A stretch of DNA of 64,000 nucleotides from Anarhynchus alexandrinus (Eukaryota; Chordata; Aves; Charadriiformes; Charadriidae), in NCBI GenBank assembly GCA_008711295.1, contig VUYV01000763.1:16564-80563 (forward strand), read 5' to 3'. The notes under the pieces were generated by a model. It saw nothing but the letters and a program-made list of their open reading frames with translations. It was not told the origin of the DNA and searched no databases. This document shows positions 12,201-24,200 of this stretch, one piece after another. Numbering within the stretch: position 1 is the stretch's first letter; every line of letters begins with the position of its first letter. A program made the translations under genes and the position numbers.

Positions 12201-15200
12201 ACACTGGGCCACTGAACCCACTGAAGACCTAGCGGCTCTTCAGCTAGAAGGCCCCGGAGGCTTTCTCCATCCAGTCATGGTGGGTATCTCTTGCAGTATT
12301 GAGATGAACCAAGCTCCCTGGCTATGTCATAAGTTCACTCCTTCTCAAAAAGGCAAGAAAATGGTTAATTCCGTGCCTGTGGCTGGCAGACAGAGAGGAA
12401 GGGATGGGCTGATCGTTCCAGGTCATTGCTGTCTGATGTGAGCCCACCGCAGTGTCCTCAGCTGCCCTCTCCGGAGTCGCCCCAGGCAGGGCTGCAGCCT
12501 GCTGCCAGGACCCGCTTGGGGCTGGCGGAGGAGTCTGCAGAGACCCAGTGTCTACGGGGCTTCCTCCTGGTGGGGCCCGCTTTGCCCTCAATTGCTTCCT
12601 TTGTATTTGTGCTGCTTACCATGGCAGGTCCTGAATGCAGAGGGCTGGCAGGGCAGAGGGTTTTGTTACTCTTCTGGTGTGGTTGACGCCAAAAATGAGG
12701 GATCCAGCAGCTGGACCACCCCTTGTGGGCTCAAGCATTACCTGCGAAGGAGCTTGGCTGAAGTACGCAGGTGCTTCTGAAGCTGTTTCTGGCAGCTGAT
12801 GGGGGCGATGGCACACAGCTTTCAACTCCAAAACCCTTGTAGCTCTGACCTGGAGATTTCATGTTTAAGCATCTCCTCATGCTTCCAGGCATGAAGACCA
12901 CATGGAGTCCAGTGGCTCTCCAGGGATGGCAGCTCTCAGCATCCCCAGCCTGTTTGGTACCCATCCTCTCCAGTCCATGTGGCTCTGTGGTCTATCGTGG
13001 CCTTGCAAGGAACATCCTCCATTTGGATGCGACTCCCAGAATATGAACAACCCCAAAAATGGGGAAACTGCGTCCATTGAGTTGGTTTTGCTGGCTTTCT
13101 GTGAGGGAGAGGGAAGCCTGGGCTGGTTTCTAACCCTTGCTGCTCTGACTGACCAGCCTGACAATTTGTGCGTGACCCCAAACTGGGAGGGCGAGAAAAG
13201 GCTTTACCCCAATCTTGTTGAACAGGAGAAATGGCAGAGGCTAGGGTGAAACCTGGTGGTTGTGGAGGAGAAAATGGGCACACTGGAAGCGAGCAGGCAG
13301 CAGCAGCTGCAGGAGAAGGACGGGGAACGAGAACGGAGCACAGGCTGATGCTGAACCCACAGAAGGCAGATAAATACTGCTTTGGGTTTTGGAGATAACT
13401 CTTCTTTTTAAACTTACTTGGTGCTGGAGGACTGCAGCCTATTTTGGGCACTGACCTTGGAGAAACGATCCAGGTCTGGGTGAGAGATCTGAGAAGAGCC
13501 CTCAGCCCTCTGTGGAAAGCTGGTGGGAATCGAGGCGGGAGAAGAGAGGCCTGCAGGACATTTGCAAGAACGCTGTAGTGCATATGGGGAATGAAAAAGG
13601 AGATTTAAGTCCCGGCAAAGTCTTTCCACCTTGGAGATTGCTAAGCACAGGAATGGGTTAGCTGAATGGTTAGCTGAAGGCAAACTGCAGAGAAGGTCCC
13701 TGGGGCGGCCAAGGTGGTTGGGGTACCTCCTCCTGTGCCTGAGGGGGTGAGATTCCCTCAGGTTCTCTGTAGGAGCCTGGCAGTGGTGTGATGCTGAGAG
13801 CACCACCTCAGAGGGGCTGGATCTAGCTTGTGGTGCTGCCACACTTCTGCCAGGAATCACGGTCCGTCTGGGCTCTGGTGGCATGGCTGAGGCTCTTCCT
13901 GGGGAAAGCTTCTCCTAGCCTTGCTCTTGCAGATGCCATGGCCTATGGCTCGGGGAGCTTGTTAGATGTTGGGCAGAGGAGAGGAGTTGTGCCTGAGGCC
14001 CTGGGCATGCAGCTGAGCATGGTGTGTCCTGGCTACCACAGCACCTCGTGGTGGGTGTCCATTCTGGGGTGCCCCAGGTCTGCACCAAAAAAACCCTTCG
14101 TGCATGACTTGAGTGAGTTGAGTGTTGTGGGCTCAGCCCTTGATTGCCTGCGCTGGTGGTTTCCAGCCTGTTCCCAGGACACAGCATGAATGTTTCTGCC
14201 TACCCTAAGGTAGCTTTTGTAGACGGGAACCCCATGGGAACCAGGAGAACTTACTGGTTTGACTGGGCTGGAAATCTCTGGAGGTCTTTGCGCCATGGCT
14301 CAAAGCCTCCTCTGGAAAGCTCTGTGTTTCTTTCCCCGTGAGAAGCCCAGAGTTCACCAAACGTGCAGCCAGGCCGAGCTGCTGCCCGGGTTCTCCGAGA
14401 TGCTGTCCTCCTTGGGCGGGCTCCAAAGGCCGCGGCAGATCCCGCTCTGCCTCTCGGTTAGGATTAAGACAAAAAAACAGAGACTGGCTGTGGGAGATGG
14501 GAACTGAGCCCCTGCTCATCCCCGTGGTGGGCTGCTCCGTCCCTCCTCCCACTCCGCTCTGGGACAGGAGATGTTGAACAGGAAAGAAAGACCAAAAAAA
14601 AAAAAATTAAAATAAAATCCCTGTTAGTGAACAGAGAGAAGGTGATGTCAAAGCATGGCCGGGTGGCAGGAGGCACTGGCGATGGCGGTGGGGACCTGTC
14701 TGCTGACAGGGTGGGCAGATCAAGGTCCTGGGGGCTATGAGGGGCTGGGAAGAGGGATGGGGGGTCATGCCTGTCATGGCTGGGGGTGGTTGAGGAGGCC
14801 GGTGGGGGGGTGGTCGCCCCACTAACTCAGCCCTGTCTTCCCCACAGCTGCACCCCATGAGGATGGAACAGCGGATGCCGCCGCTTATTCTCGAGGTGAG
14901 GCGCTTTCCTCATCCCTCCCTCCGCATGCTTCTGTCCCCGCTGGTGAGAGGTACCGCTACACCCCTGAGAGACTGAGCTGGGACTGCCCCCCACCCAGCC
15001 AGACCCAGTGCAGGCCACCCAGATCCACTGGAGAGGACATGGTGGCACCCCCGCTCCCTCCTTCCACCCTCGCTGCCATCTGGGCATTGTTCCTCCTGCT
15101 CATGGTGTCTCCATCTGTGCAAGCCACCGGGGCACCTGCCTATGTCCTCCATGTCCCCGTTAACTGGGTCCCCACCAACTGTGAAAGGAGCTGTGAGCAG

Positions 15201-18200
15201 AAGGAGCCAGGTAGGGACACCTGCATTCAGGACACTTGAGTTGAATCCCACCCAGATGTGTCAGCACTTAGTCATCCCGGTTGTGCTGACTGTGGGCTGA
15301 AGAGTTGGTTTTGGATCGTGAGACCCCACTTTGGAGTACTGCCTCCAGCTCTGGGGCCGCCAACATCAGAAGGACATGGACCTGTTGGAGCAGGTCCAGA
15401 GGAGGTCACGGAGATGCTGCGAGGGCTGGAGCCCCTCTGCTGGGAGGACAGGCTGGGAGAGTTGGGGGCGTTCAGCCTGGAGAAGAGAAGGCTTCGGGCA
15501 GACCTTAAAGCCCCTTCCAGTGCCTAAAGGGGCTCCAGGAGAGCTGGGGAGGAACTCTGGATCAGGGAGAGGAGCCATGGGATGAGGGGGAACGGTTTTA
15601 CACTGAAAGAGGGGAGATTGAGATTAGATATAAGGAAGAAATTCTTCACTCTGAGGGTGGTGAGCCCCTGGCACAGGTTGCCCAGAGAAGCTGTGGCTGC
15701 CCCATCCCTGGAGGTGTTCAAGGCCAGGTTGGACGGGGCTTGGAGCAACCTGGGCTGGTGGGAGGTGTCCCTGCCCAGGGCAAGGGGGTTGGAACGAGGT
15801 GATCTTTAAGGCCCCTTCCAACCCGAACTGTTCCATGATTCTATGATAGAGCGTTGGCTAAGAGGTGCTCAGGGAAATGGTATTAGATGTCAGCACCCAG
15901 CATGAGCAGTGCTGGAGCAGACTAGGGTTGCTAGGCGTTTCTGGGCCACAAACAAGCAATAAGCTCCCCTTTCTCCTCCTTGGAAGGACGCTAGGTCCCT
16001 CGGGGTGGTGTGGGACCTGTGACGCAATCAGCAGCATTATGACACTCTGGATTCCAGTGGGGTGAGACCCTCACCGTCCCGGTCCTGCACGCACCGGTGG
16101 GGCTGCAGCCATGGACAGGGCTCTTATCCATTCCTGCCCGTTGAAAGCCCATCACTTTTGGTCTGCTGACCACCTGCCCCTTAACACCCTCTTTCTCCAG
16201 GACCCTGGGGCTGCTCTGGGTCAGAAGTGGATTTATCAGACTTTATCACACTTTTGTCTGCAGGTAGGGGTGGTTGTGAGAGAAAAGGAGGCTGAGAGAC
16301 ACCGAAGGGGGAGGGGGGCAGGCAGCAGAGAGGCAGACTCTGGCTGAGAATGCAGGTTTTGGGGCTGAAATTAGGGCCCTCCACGCCTTTAATATACCTT
16401 CCCGGTCACCTGCCATATAAGGACCCACTGGAGTTGTGGGGTGGAGACCTTCCCTTGGGAACTGAAGGTGAGAAAGTGAAATGCCAGAGATAAGGGAAGT
16501 GTGGAAGTGAAAAGGCATCCGACACCTTCCCCCTGCCCCCACTCCTGGCAAGTGGGTCATTTCATTGCTCAGGTATGTCCGGCATTCGGCGCCTCTGGTC
16601 CTGCCTCCAGCAAGCTGACTCCCAAGGGTAACCGTGAAATCCCAGCTCCAGCGCTTTGCCGTGGTTCTCCCATGGGCAGGAACCCCAGGTAGATGGGAGC
16701 AGAGAGCAAACCAGGGCTTTGGACCAGTCTGCGAGGACTGAGGGTCTCCGATGCCCTTCCCTGCCTCCCGCTGATGCCGTAGCTTTTAGGGTACACCTGA
16801 GTGAGGGGTCTCCTCACCGCAGCATGACCAGGGGGGTGCTGCTGGAGGCGGTTAGGTGAGGATGTGGCACGAAGTGAGCTTGCAGTGCCAACACGCAGCT
16901 TCCCTTCACCAGGGCAGGGACTTTTCAGAGCACAGCGTCGAAAACATGGTCCCGGTGCAGTGTGCTCGGTCCCAGTGCGGCGGAGCGCTTCCCACGTCCA
17001 GCTGCTCGGAGCTTCTCCCCGTGTGGAAGAGGGTGTATCTGTGGCATGTACCCGTATTTGGGTGGAAGCCAGCTTACCCATGCGTTGCCAGTATGGCTCG
17101 CGGAGGTGCAAAGGCTCTTTGAATTAGCCAGAAGCGCAGGTGATGTGTTTCGCTGGAAAGGGCGAGGAAATCTCTTGGGTCCCGTCCAGCTTTGTGAAGA
17201 GCAATGAAGTTGCAGCAGGGATGACTTTGGCCCATTGCACTCCGGTGACATAGTTCAGAGCTGTAAAACCCGCGGCTCGAGCGCGCAGGGTGTGGGGTGA
17301 GATCAGCTTGCTCTCCTGAAGTGCGCTGTAGGCTCTGCCAGGGAAACCCGGTGGTTTTGCCAGCTCCTCTACATATGAATGAGTCTACGAGGGCTTTGCA
17401 ATGAGCTTGACACATGGATAACCACATAATTAAAGGCTGTAGCTTTACAGAAGAGCATTAGCGCTGGTATCTTTAACCACAAAGAGCAGAACTTGAGTCA
17501 TCAAATGCCAGGGGATGAATTTCCTAGCGGATTGCTCCATCAGGTTGCTGAATTGTTGGGCCTGGATCCAGTGGGATGCCGCATCAGACGTGAACCAGGA
17601 GGGGAAGACACCTGGCAAGCGGTGATCGTCTGAGCTAGAGGTCCTGTTAGCTTGGAGGACCCGGGCTTGTCGAAACAGCTCTACGAAACTAGAACGAAAG
17701 CAAAGGTTAGGTGAGGGCTGAGACGCTTTACCAAGACAAGGCAGTAATGGTACGCCTGGCAGTTTCCATTTTAGCCTCGCAGTCCACTGAATTAGTGGCA
17801 ACGTAAATTAGATTTCCTGGACTATAGCCCAAATTATTCTCAATGCATTAAAGATATCGTCCTAGAATATTCTCAGTTAATTGAGGATATTGTCCTAGAA
17901 TAAACCACAACACACCTCAGGCTGTTGAGTTTAAAGGAGACCGGAGTCAGCACGTCGAAGGTGGGCTGCGGACCCAACATGCCCAAAGCGTGAGGTTGAC
18001 TGGAGCAGAGTTTCTGAATTCATCCTATTTCTAGTGCTAAATTCTCTTGTTTGTGTGACCAAAGCTTCGTACCTAAAGCTCGGCTCTTCTTTATCAGGCT
18101 GTATTTCGCCCGTAACTGCATCCCCTGCCTAGCTTGCCCTTTGTTATCAGCGCAGATAGGTAGGAGGGAAGTGGGACAGAGGACAGTGATTCACTCCTGG

Positions 18201-21200
18201 GGAGTTTGTGGCTGAGTCAGAGACTGAAGCTAAACCACTGCAGCCTGTGACTCCTGGGCCGTTCTTGCTGCTCTTGCGATTTCCTGCTAGCTTAAGTACT
18301 CGTTGGGCATTGGACTCCCACCACCAGTGTGTCAAGGTCACCCTTCACAAGTTCTCTTGTCTGTATTTTTTGCCACAGGGACGGTCCGAAATGGATAAGT
18401 ACCTTTCCAACGAGGTGCCACCCATCCCAATGATACCAGACAAGAAGTACCGCCGGGAGAGCGCCTCAGTGGTGGATGAGTTCTTCTCCACAGAGAAGCC
18501 CACTTCTACTCCGTACAGCGTGAACATCAACGTGATTCTGCCAGACACGACGCACCTCCGCACTGGACTTTACCGGCCACCCAAACCCATGACGCCATTC
18601 CCACAGATCAAAACGGAGCCTGGCACCAGCTTCGCCCAGCCCTGCTCTTCTCCCTCTGGCTCCACACAGACCCTGCCCGACTTCACCAGTGTCTTCAGCA
18701 TGCCCCAGTCAGTGGCAGTGAACAACATCTTCATTAAGCAGGAGATGCCCTCTGAGATCCCCTTATCTGCCAATCCACAGCAACCCCAGCTTTACCAGAT
18801 GCCTCTTGGCAACGGGAGCGCTGACATTACCACTCTGACATCCTCCTCCAACAGCACCACAGCCATCAACAGTCTCAGTGGTGTCACCATGTCCACAGGT
18901 AACACCATGTCCAGTGTGGTCCACAGACCTGTCCAGCCAGGAGGGCCAGTTAAGCAGTACCCACATGTCTCCCAAGGACAGGGAAACTTCAACATCTCAG
19001 GGCAGTTCTACCCTGCTCCAGGGGTGAACCTGCCCCCTTCACCCCCCAACTCGCAGCCTGGCAGCCCAGAAAATCAACCCGAGCTCATCAACACCATCTC
19101 TCCCCCACCATCCTATGAAGCCACTTTTGGACTGAAGTTGGTCCAGTCATCGCAGGTCCCCCCAGTCCCCAATGGCCTTGGGACCCTCTCCCAAGGGCAC
19201 ATTGTCATGCAGCCCCCCAAATACAACAGACGCAACAACCCTGAGCTGGAGAAGAGGAGAATCCACCACTGCGATTACCCAGGTATGCTCAGGGTTGATG
19301 TACCGGGGAGGGTGTAGGCGGTGTCTCTTCTTGACACACTGAGGCTGGGGGCCAACCTTTGGGTTGAATCCAAAATCACTTGGTCTGCATGACGAAGGGA
19401 GCTATGGAGCTGGGTGGGGAGCCCCAGGGAAGTGGGGTTCCTACCACCACCAAGGGAGCAGAAGCGGTTGATCCTGCCTGCGCTGGCTGATGCCTTTTTT
19501 TCTCCCCTTCGCACTCTGGCGAAAGCCCGCCTGACTCTGAGAGGCAGAGAGCTCCTGCAAAGCGCAGGGGTGCTCCTGGAAATCTGCTGCCTTAGCTGCC
19601 TGTTTCGCTCTGGTCTTGCCTAACCCCGAGCGGCCACGTGCTCTCCGCAGGTGAAGCCATCCTGGCTTTCTCACTGACCTTCCCTTTCCCACTCTCCCAT
19701 AATGGGTGGCAAACCATCAAGTGAATTCCATAAGCAGCCTTCAGCAGGGAAGTGGTGGAGTCGCCGTCCCTGGAAGTATTTAAAAGACGGGCAGATGTGG
19801 TGCTGAGGGACACGGTTTAGTGGTGGGTTTGGCAGCATTAGGTTGATGGTTGGACTTGATGATCTTAAAGGTCCCTTCCAACCTAGACAAATCTATGATT
19901 CTACGGTCTTTCTCTGTAGCCCAAATTCTCTTCTTCCAAAGAGGCAATGAGCTGAATATCTCTGTGTCGTATCCTTCAGTGTACTGCATCAGAATAGTGT
20001 GGAAAGGCACTTCAGGGCAACGATCAGCCCAGAGCTGAAGCTGTTGTGTGCCATGAGCGTGTCCATGAGCACGGACATCTCCTCCGCCTTGGCAGGAGGA
20101 GATCTCACAGGGTTTCCTGCACCGTGTACAGAGAGCTTGTGGGACCCACAGCTGCAAACCCTCATTCATGCCGCACAGGAGAGAAGCAACCATGTCCCTA
20201 GCGAGAAACCCCGGTGAAACCAGCGTGAGGGCTTGAAAATCATGACTCCTCGTGCAGGGACACGCACCTCCCACTTCCTGGGCCGAGCCCCAGCCATCGA
20301 GCTGTTGGGGATTAGCAAACACTTTTCCCATGGGGGTGTGTGTGTGTGACCTGAGGAAAGTCATTTCACAACTGCCTCCTGCAAGATTTATGTGCTCCTT
20401 CCGTGGCATGAGCGTGGCCGGAGTAGGTCAGCCCAGAGGCCCGTCTAGCCCAGATCCTGTCTCCAGCAGTGACCCGAGCATGTGTATAAGAATAGGACAT
20501 GTTTAGAGAGATCTTTCTGTGCTTACACCTTCCCACCCTCTGGCAACCTGCAGCCAGATGAGGGACTTTCTGCGCCAGAAGCTGCACCCACGTTCTTGTG
20601 GTTAACGGCTTGTGGTGAATTTTTTTACCTTCTGCTGGTCACGGTGGGAGACAGATTAAGGGTGTCAGTGGACCGCCGCTCTGAGACAGACCCCTCCGCT
20701 CATGTCAGAACGGGTCAGAGCGAGAGCCTCATCCTGTAGGATGCGTTACCAAGGCAAAACTCGCCTGTTTTCAGCCGGATTTTGGCCTGCATAGGAAGGC
20801 AGGGACGCATCTGCGGTGTTAAAAAAACCCCCACAACCTGCGCTGAATAAACACACCGGGTGGCTCGATAGCGTGTACGTGCAGAGGCAGAGGAGGGCTT
20901 CTTCTAATCCTTCACACTGAGGTTCAGCTAGAGGTGAAACCGGTCAGGACTGATGGCGGGGGCAGCAGGTCTTACCGCCGCGGTCTGCGTGAGGAAGCGA
21001 CAAGGAGGCATGCCGAATTCGCGCCGGGAACTGGATGAACAGGGGAGACCTGTTTGCAAAGCCCCCATCCAGGTTTCCAGGTGGTGGCCCCAGCACTTTT
21101 TTCCTCTGCGCGCTCACGGGGAAATGAAGCTCAGCCATGCTCTGCTCTCTGGGCTGCTCCCTCCGGGTTTGGAAACTGCTCCGGGTTCTCACCTGGCTTT

Positions 21201-24200
21201 GTTTCCATGCCCAGCGGGGAGACAGTCCTTGGTCTCACGCATACTCATCTCTCTCCCAAGTGTGAGGGACCTCCGAGGCTTCAGAGCATCAGAAGCACAA
21301 CTGAACTGGGTCACCAACCCTTATCCCTCCTACCACGGGGAGGGGAACGGCAGCCAGCTGCTCCCGCGCCTCCCGAGCAGGACGGGACGGAGAGCTGATC
21401 TCCTGCGAGAGGCTTCTTTAGGTGGTGCGGAAACACCGGGATGAAAAATTATGACCATGTTGCTTATGCAGGTCATAAAAATGCAAATTCATATTTTAAT
21501 ATACTCGCCAAAACACAATGAAGCAGGGCCATAAAGGCAGCAGGAGAAGCTTTTCTAAGCTTTATCTAACTGAAACGAGGAACTAGCAAACGAGCCACTT
21601 TGCGACGCCCGTTGTCGAAGCTTTTGCCAAAGTCACGGCGTTTCTGTTAAGAGCCTTTCTTTGATTCCCCAACATAAGGTTGACAACGAACAATTCTATG
21701 ATTAAACCTGTTGTTGCTGATCTTCTAAAAAAAAACCCAACCAAACCACCTCCCCACCGGCTTTATGCTGGATCGTGAAAGCCAGTCTGCGGCTCCGCAG
21801 CGTACCTGGCGTTTCCTGCTTCCTGGAACATTTTCACCACATCTGCCGGGGCTGGGACGATTACAAAAGACATCTTCCCTCCAGCCTTGCGGTAGCGATA
21901 TCAGTTACGTCTGGAATCCAGAAAAGACAATTGGCAGCACAAAGCCAGCAGCTAACGGTGGTGAATTTAATGATTTCATCCTGCCTGGAAGACGGGGTTG
22001 AAGAAGGGGGGATTGGAGAGTCTGTGCCTCATTCTTCCCCCGTCCCCGCAACGTAATTCCAGGCACAATGCCCATAGAATCATAGAATGGTTTAGGTTGG
22101 AAAGGACCTTGAAGATCATCGAGTTCCAACCCCCCTGCCATAGGCAGGGACACCTCCCACCAGACCAGGCTGCCCAAGGCCACGTCCAGCCTTGAACACC
22201 TCCAGGGATGGGGCCTCAACAACCTCTCAACAACCATGGGTGTCAGGATTGTGTGGCAGTAGGTGGAGTGTTGTAAAGGTCTGTCTGTCTGTCTTGGAGA
22301 ACAAATGCTCTTTAGTTACGGCTGAAACAAAACGGGTATAGCCAGGCTTAGAGTGCTCTTCAGGCCCACTCTGTCCCTAACCTCAGATATAAATGTTTCT
22401 GGATTTGTTTGAGCAAGGGCCCCCTTCTCACAGGGAAGTTGTGACTTTTCTGGTTTTTTGGGTTTTTTTTGCAGGTTGCTCCAAAGTTTATACCAAGAGC
22501 TCCCACCTGAAGGCACATCAGAGGACTCACACAGGTAAGAGCGCCACACCACGGGGAAACTCTGCCCGCCTACGCTTCGTACGCCGTGCCTCTTCGTGGC
22601 GGCGATAACGTTCGCTGAGTTGATTACCGTAATCTAGGGTGGTCATTGGGGTAAGGAGCACAGTGAAGTCTATTGATATTAAAGTTAAAAAAAAGTCCAA
22701 TGGTTGCACTGGTTTATAGCGCCTGTACACTGCTGCGTGCGCTTGCTTGCCTTCTGGAGGGATGGTCTAGAATTTAGGAGAACTCTTGGAGGCTCTCGGG
22801 TCGATAGATTGGGAGGAGGAGATGCTTCCAAAACCTCCATCACTCTGAGCTCTTCCTTTGAGATCTCCCAAATCCTAGCCAGGTCTGATCCTGCTGAGCC
22901 TATGGAAAGGTTGGTTAAAGGCATGTGGTGCATATATATGACCTCTGAGGAGACAAGGGCTGTCTCTTTTGTGGTTCCCAAGGAGAGGAAGGAACCCCTC
23001 GTATCTCCTTGTGTACCAGCCACACAGACCGCTCGCGTCCAGTGCTTGTCCCCTGAGCATCTCCGGTGGTGTGTTGTTGGAGCAGCCAAACAGACGTACA
23101 GAAGGGCTCCAAACAGACGTGCAGAAGGTCTGTGCCCAAAGGCAAAGGTGCTGTGGGCTGCCCGTGCGGGTGTCAAATGGGTCACGAGCACAGAGGAGCT
23201 CCCACCACAACCAGCTTCCCGGGGTAGACCTATCCCAGTGCCACTTGTGCATTCAAGCACAGGTCTTCTCATTAAGGCATTTATTATACCTGAAACTTTA
23301 TCAGATCCCCAGGTAGTCCAGGAACCATCAGTGCCCTCATAAATCTCTTTTATAGAAGGGCTGATCTTTACTGAAAGCAATTAAGCTGGCCCAGAGTTCA
23401 CTTTTCTTTTTTATTAACAACGAACAAACCCCATCCTGCGGCTGGGAATCAGCTCTCGCACTTGGCTCCGTTCCGTTTTCGTCTTATCAGCCCTTCGAAC
23501 AAGCCAGCAAAGAATTTTTCTTTGTGCGTGAGGTACAATATTTTTTTGGCAGTGCCTGGGTAGGAGGGGGCTGGAGAACAACATGGAAGGGGTGGAAGAA
23601 AGGAACAGGAAGGACATTGTCCCGGCTCCGAGAGCTGGGTGGTGATAAGCCTTTGTCACCACAGCAAACTGTATTCAGGGATACGCTGGGGCTCTCGCGT
23701 TAAAATTAAATATCTCTTTTCCCCTTCCGTTCAGAGCACGGGTCTTAGCTCTGTGCCCAGAGCGGCGACCCGTCTGAGACAGGCACCGTCCTCACAAGTC
23801 ACAATTTAAAGATGTATCCAGGCAGACCTGGGTGTTTGTTGAACCCAATAAAACGCAGCCTATTTCCCAGTAACTGGGCTGGAAATCCGAGTGCGTTTGC
23901 CTCCTTCCACTTCACCGGCTGTAAGAGGGAAGGGCGGAGAGAGGCGAAGGAGGACGTGACCTGTGTAGGCAAGAAAACCGGTGGTGTTGTGGAGCGGGCA
24001 GAAAGAAGGGAATCCCAAACAGAGAGACATGCGTAGACAGGCTCAGGCTGTCTGCATCCATGATTTGAAGCCTTGCGTTTGGCTTTTGAGGCTTCAGCCT
24101 CGCTAAGCACAGCAATGGCAGGGCCCGTCCCAGCTCCTGCCAGCTAAGTAGTTCTCAGCCTGGAGAAGAGAAGGCTCTGAGGAGACCTTATTGCAGCCTT

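Larger units (their letters stand above)
234..18378 (+). other. KLF5L: KLF5L intron 1 (18.1 kb)
   Basis: GT-AG intron between exons 1 and 2. After the CpG island it holds ordinary unique sequence, simple repeats (2598-2652, 3480-3504, 6009-6045, 6992-7012), CR1 fragment 15318-15847, the 48-nt candidate exon, AT-rich candidate elements (about 6440-6950, 10290-10560, 11045-11190, 17740-18140) and TGA(G/C)TCA AP-1-type sites at 5241, 6762, 8286 and 18213. The stretches 1130-6000, 7020-10290, 11190-14800 and 15850-17740 show no gene I can support; open frames there lack splice context and family resemblance. Confidence 0.85.
19283..22474 (+). other. KLF5L: KLF5L intron 2
   Basis: GT-AG intron of 3.2 kb. 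It holds an older CR1 fragment (19732-19903, + strand), a possible old dispersed repeat (about 20400-20590), an AT-rich candidate element (21430-21720) with an ATGCAAAT octamer, and a short minus-strand CR1 (22074-22230). The rest is unique sequence without a recognisable feature. Confidence 0.85.

Noticed and set aside
18208..18378. N-terminal extension of KLF5L exon 2 into the intron.
   Set aside because: The frame begins at GTG, not ATG, and a T-rich acceptor ending CAG precedes the conserved segment; read as intron.
22685..23380. Frames of over 200 codons open on both strands in intron 3.
   Set aside because: They overlap each other on opposite strands, have no family resemblance, and include a 23-bp tandem duplication; most likely chance.
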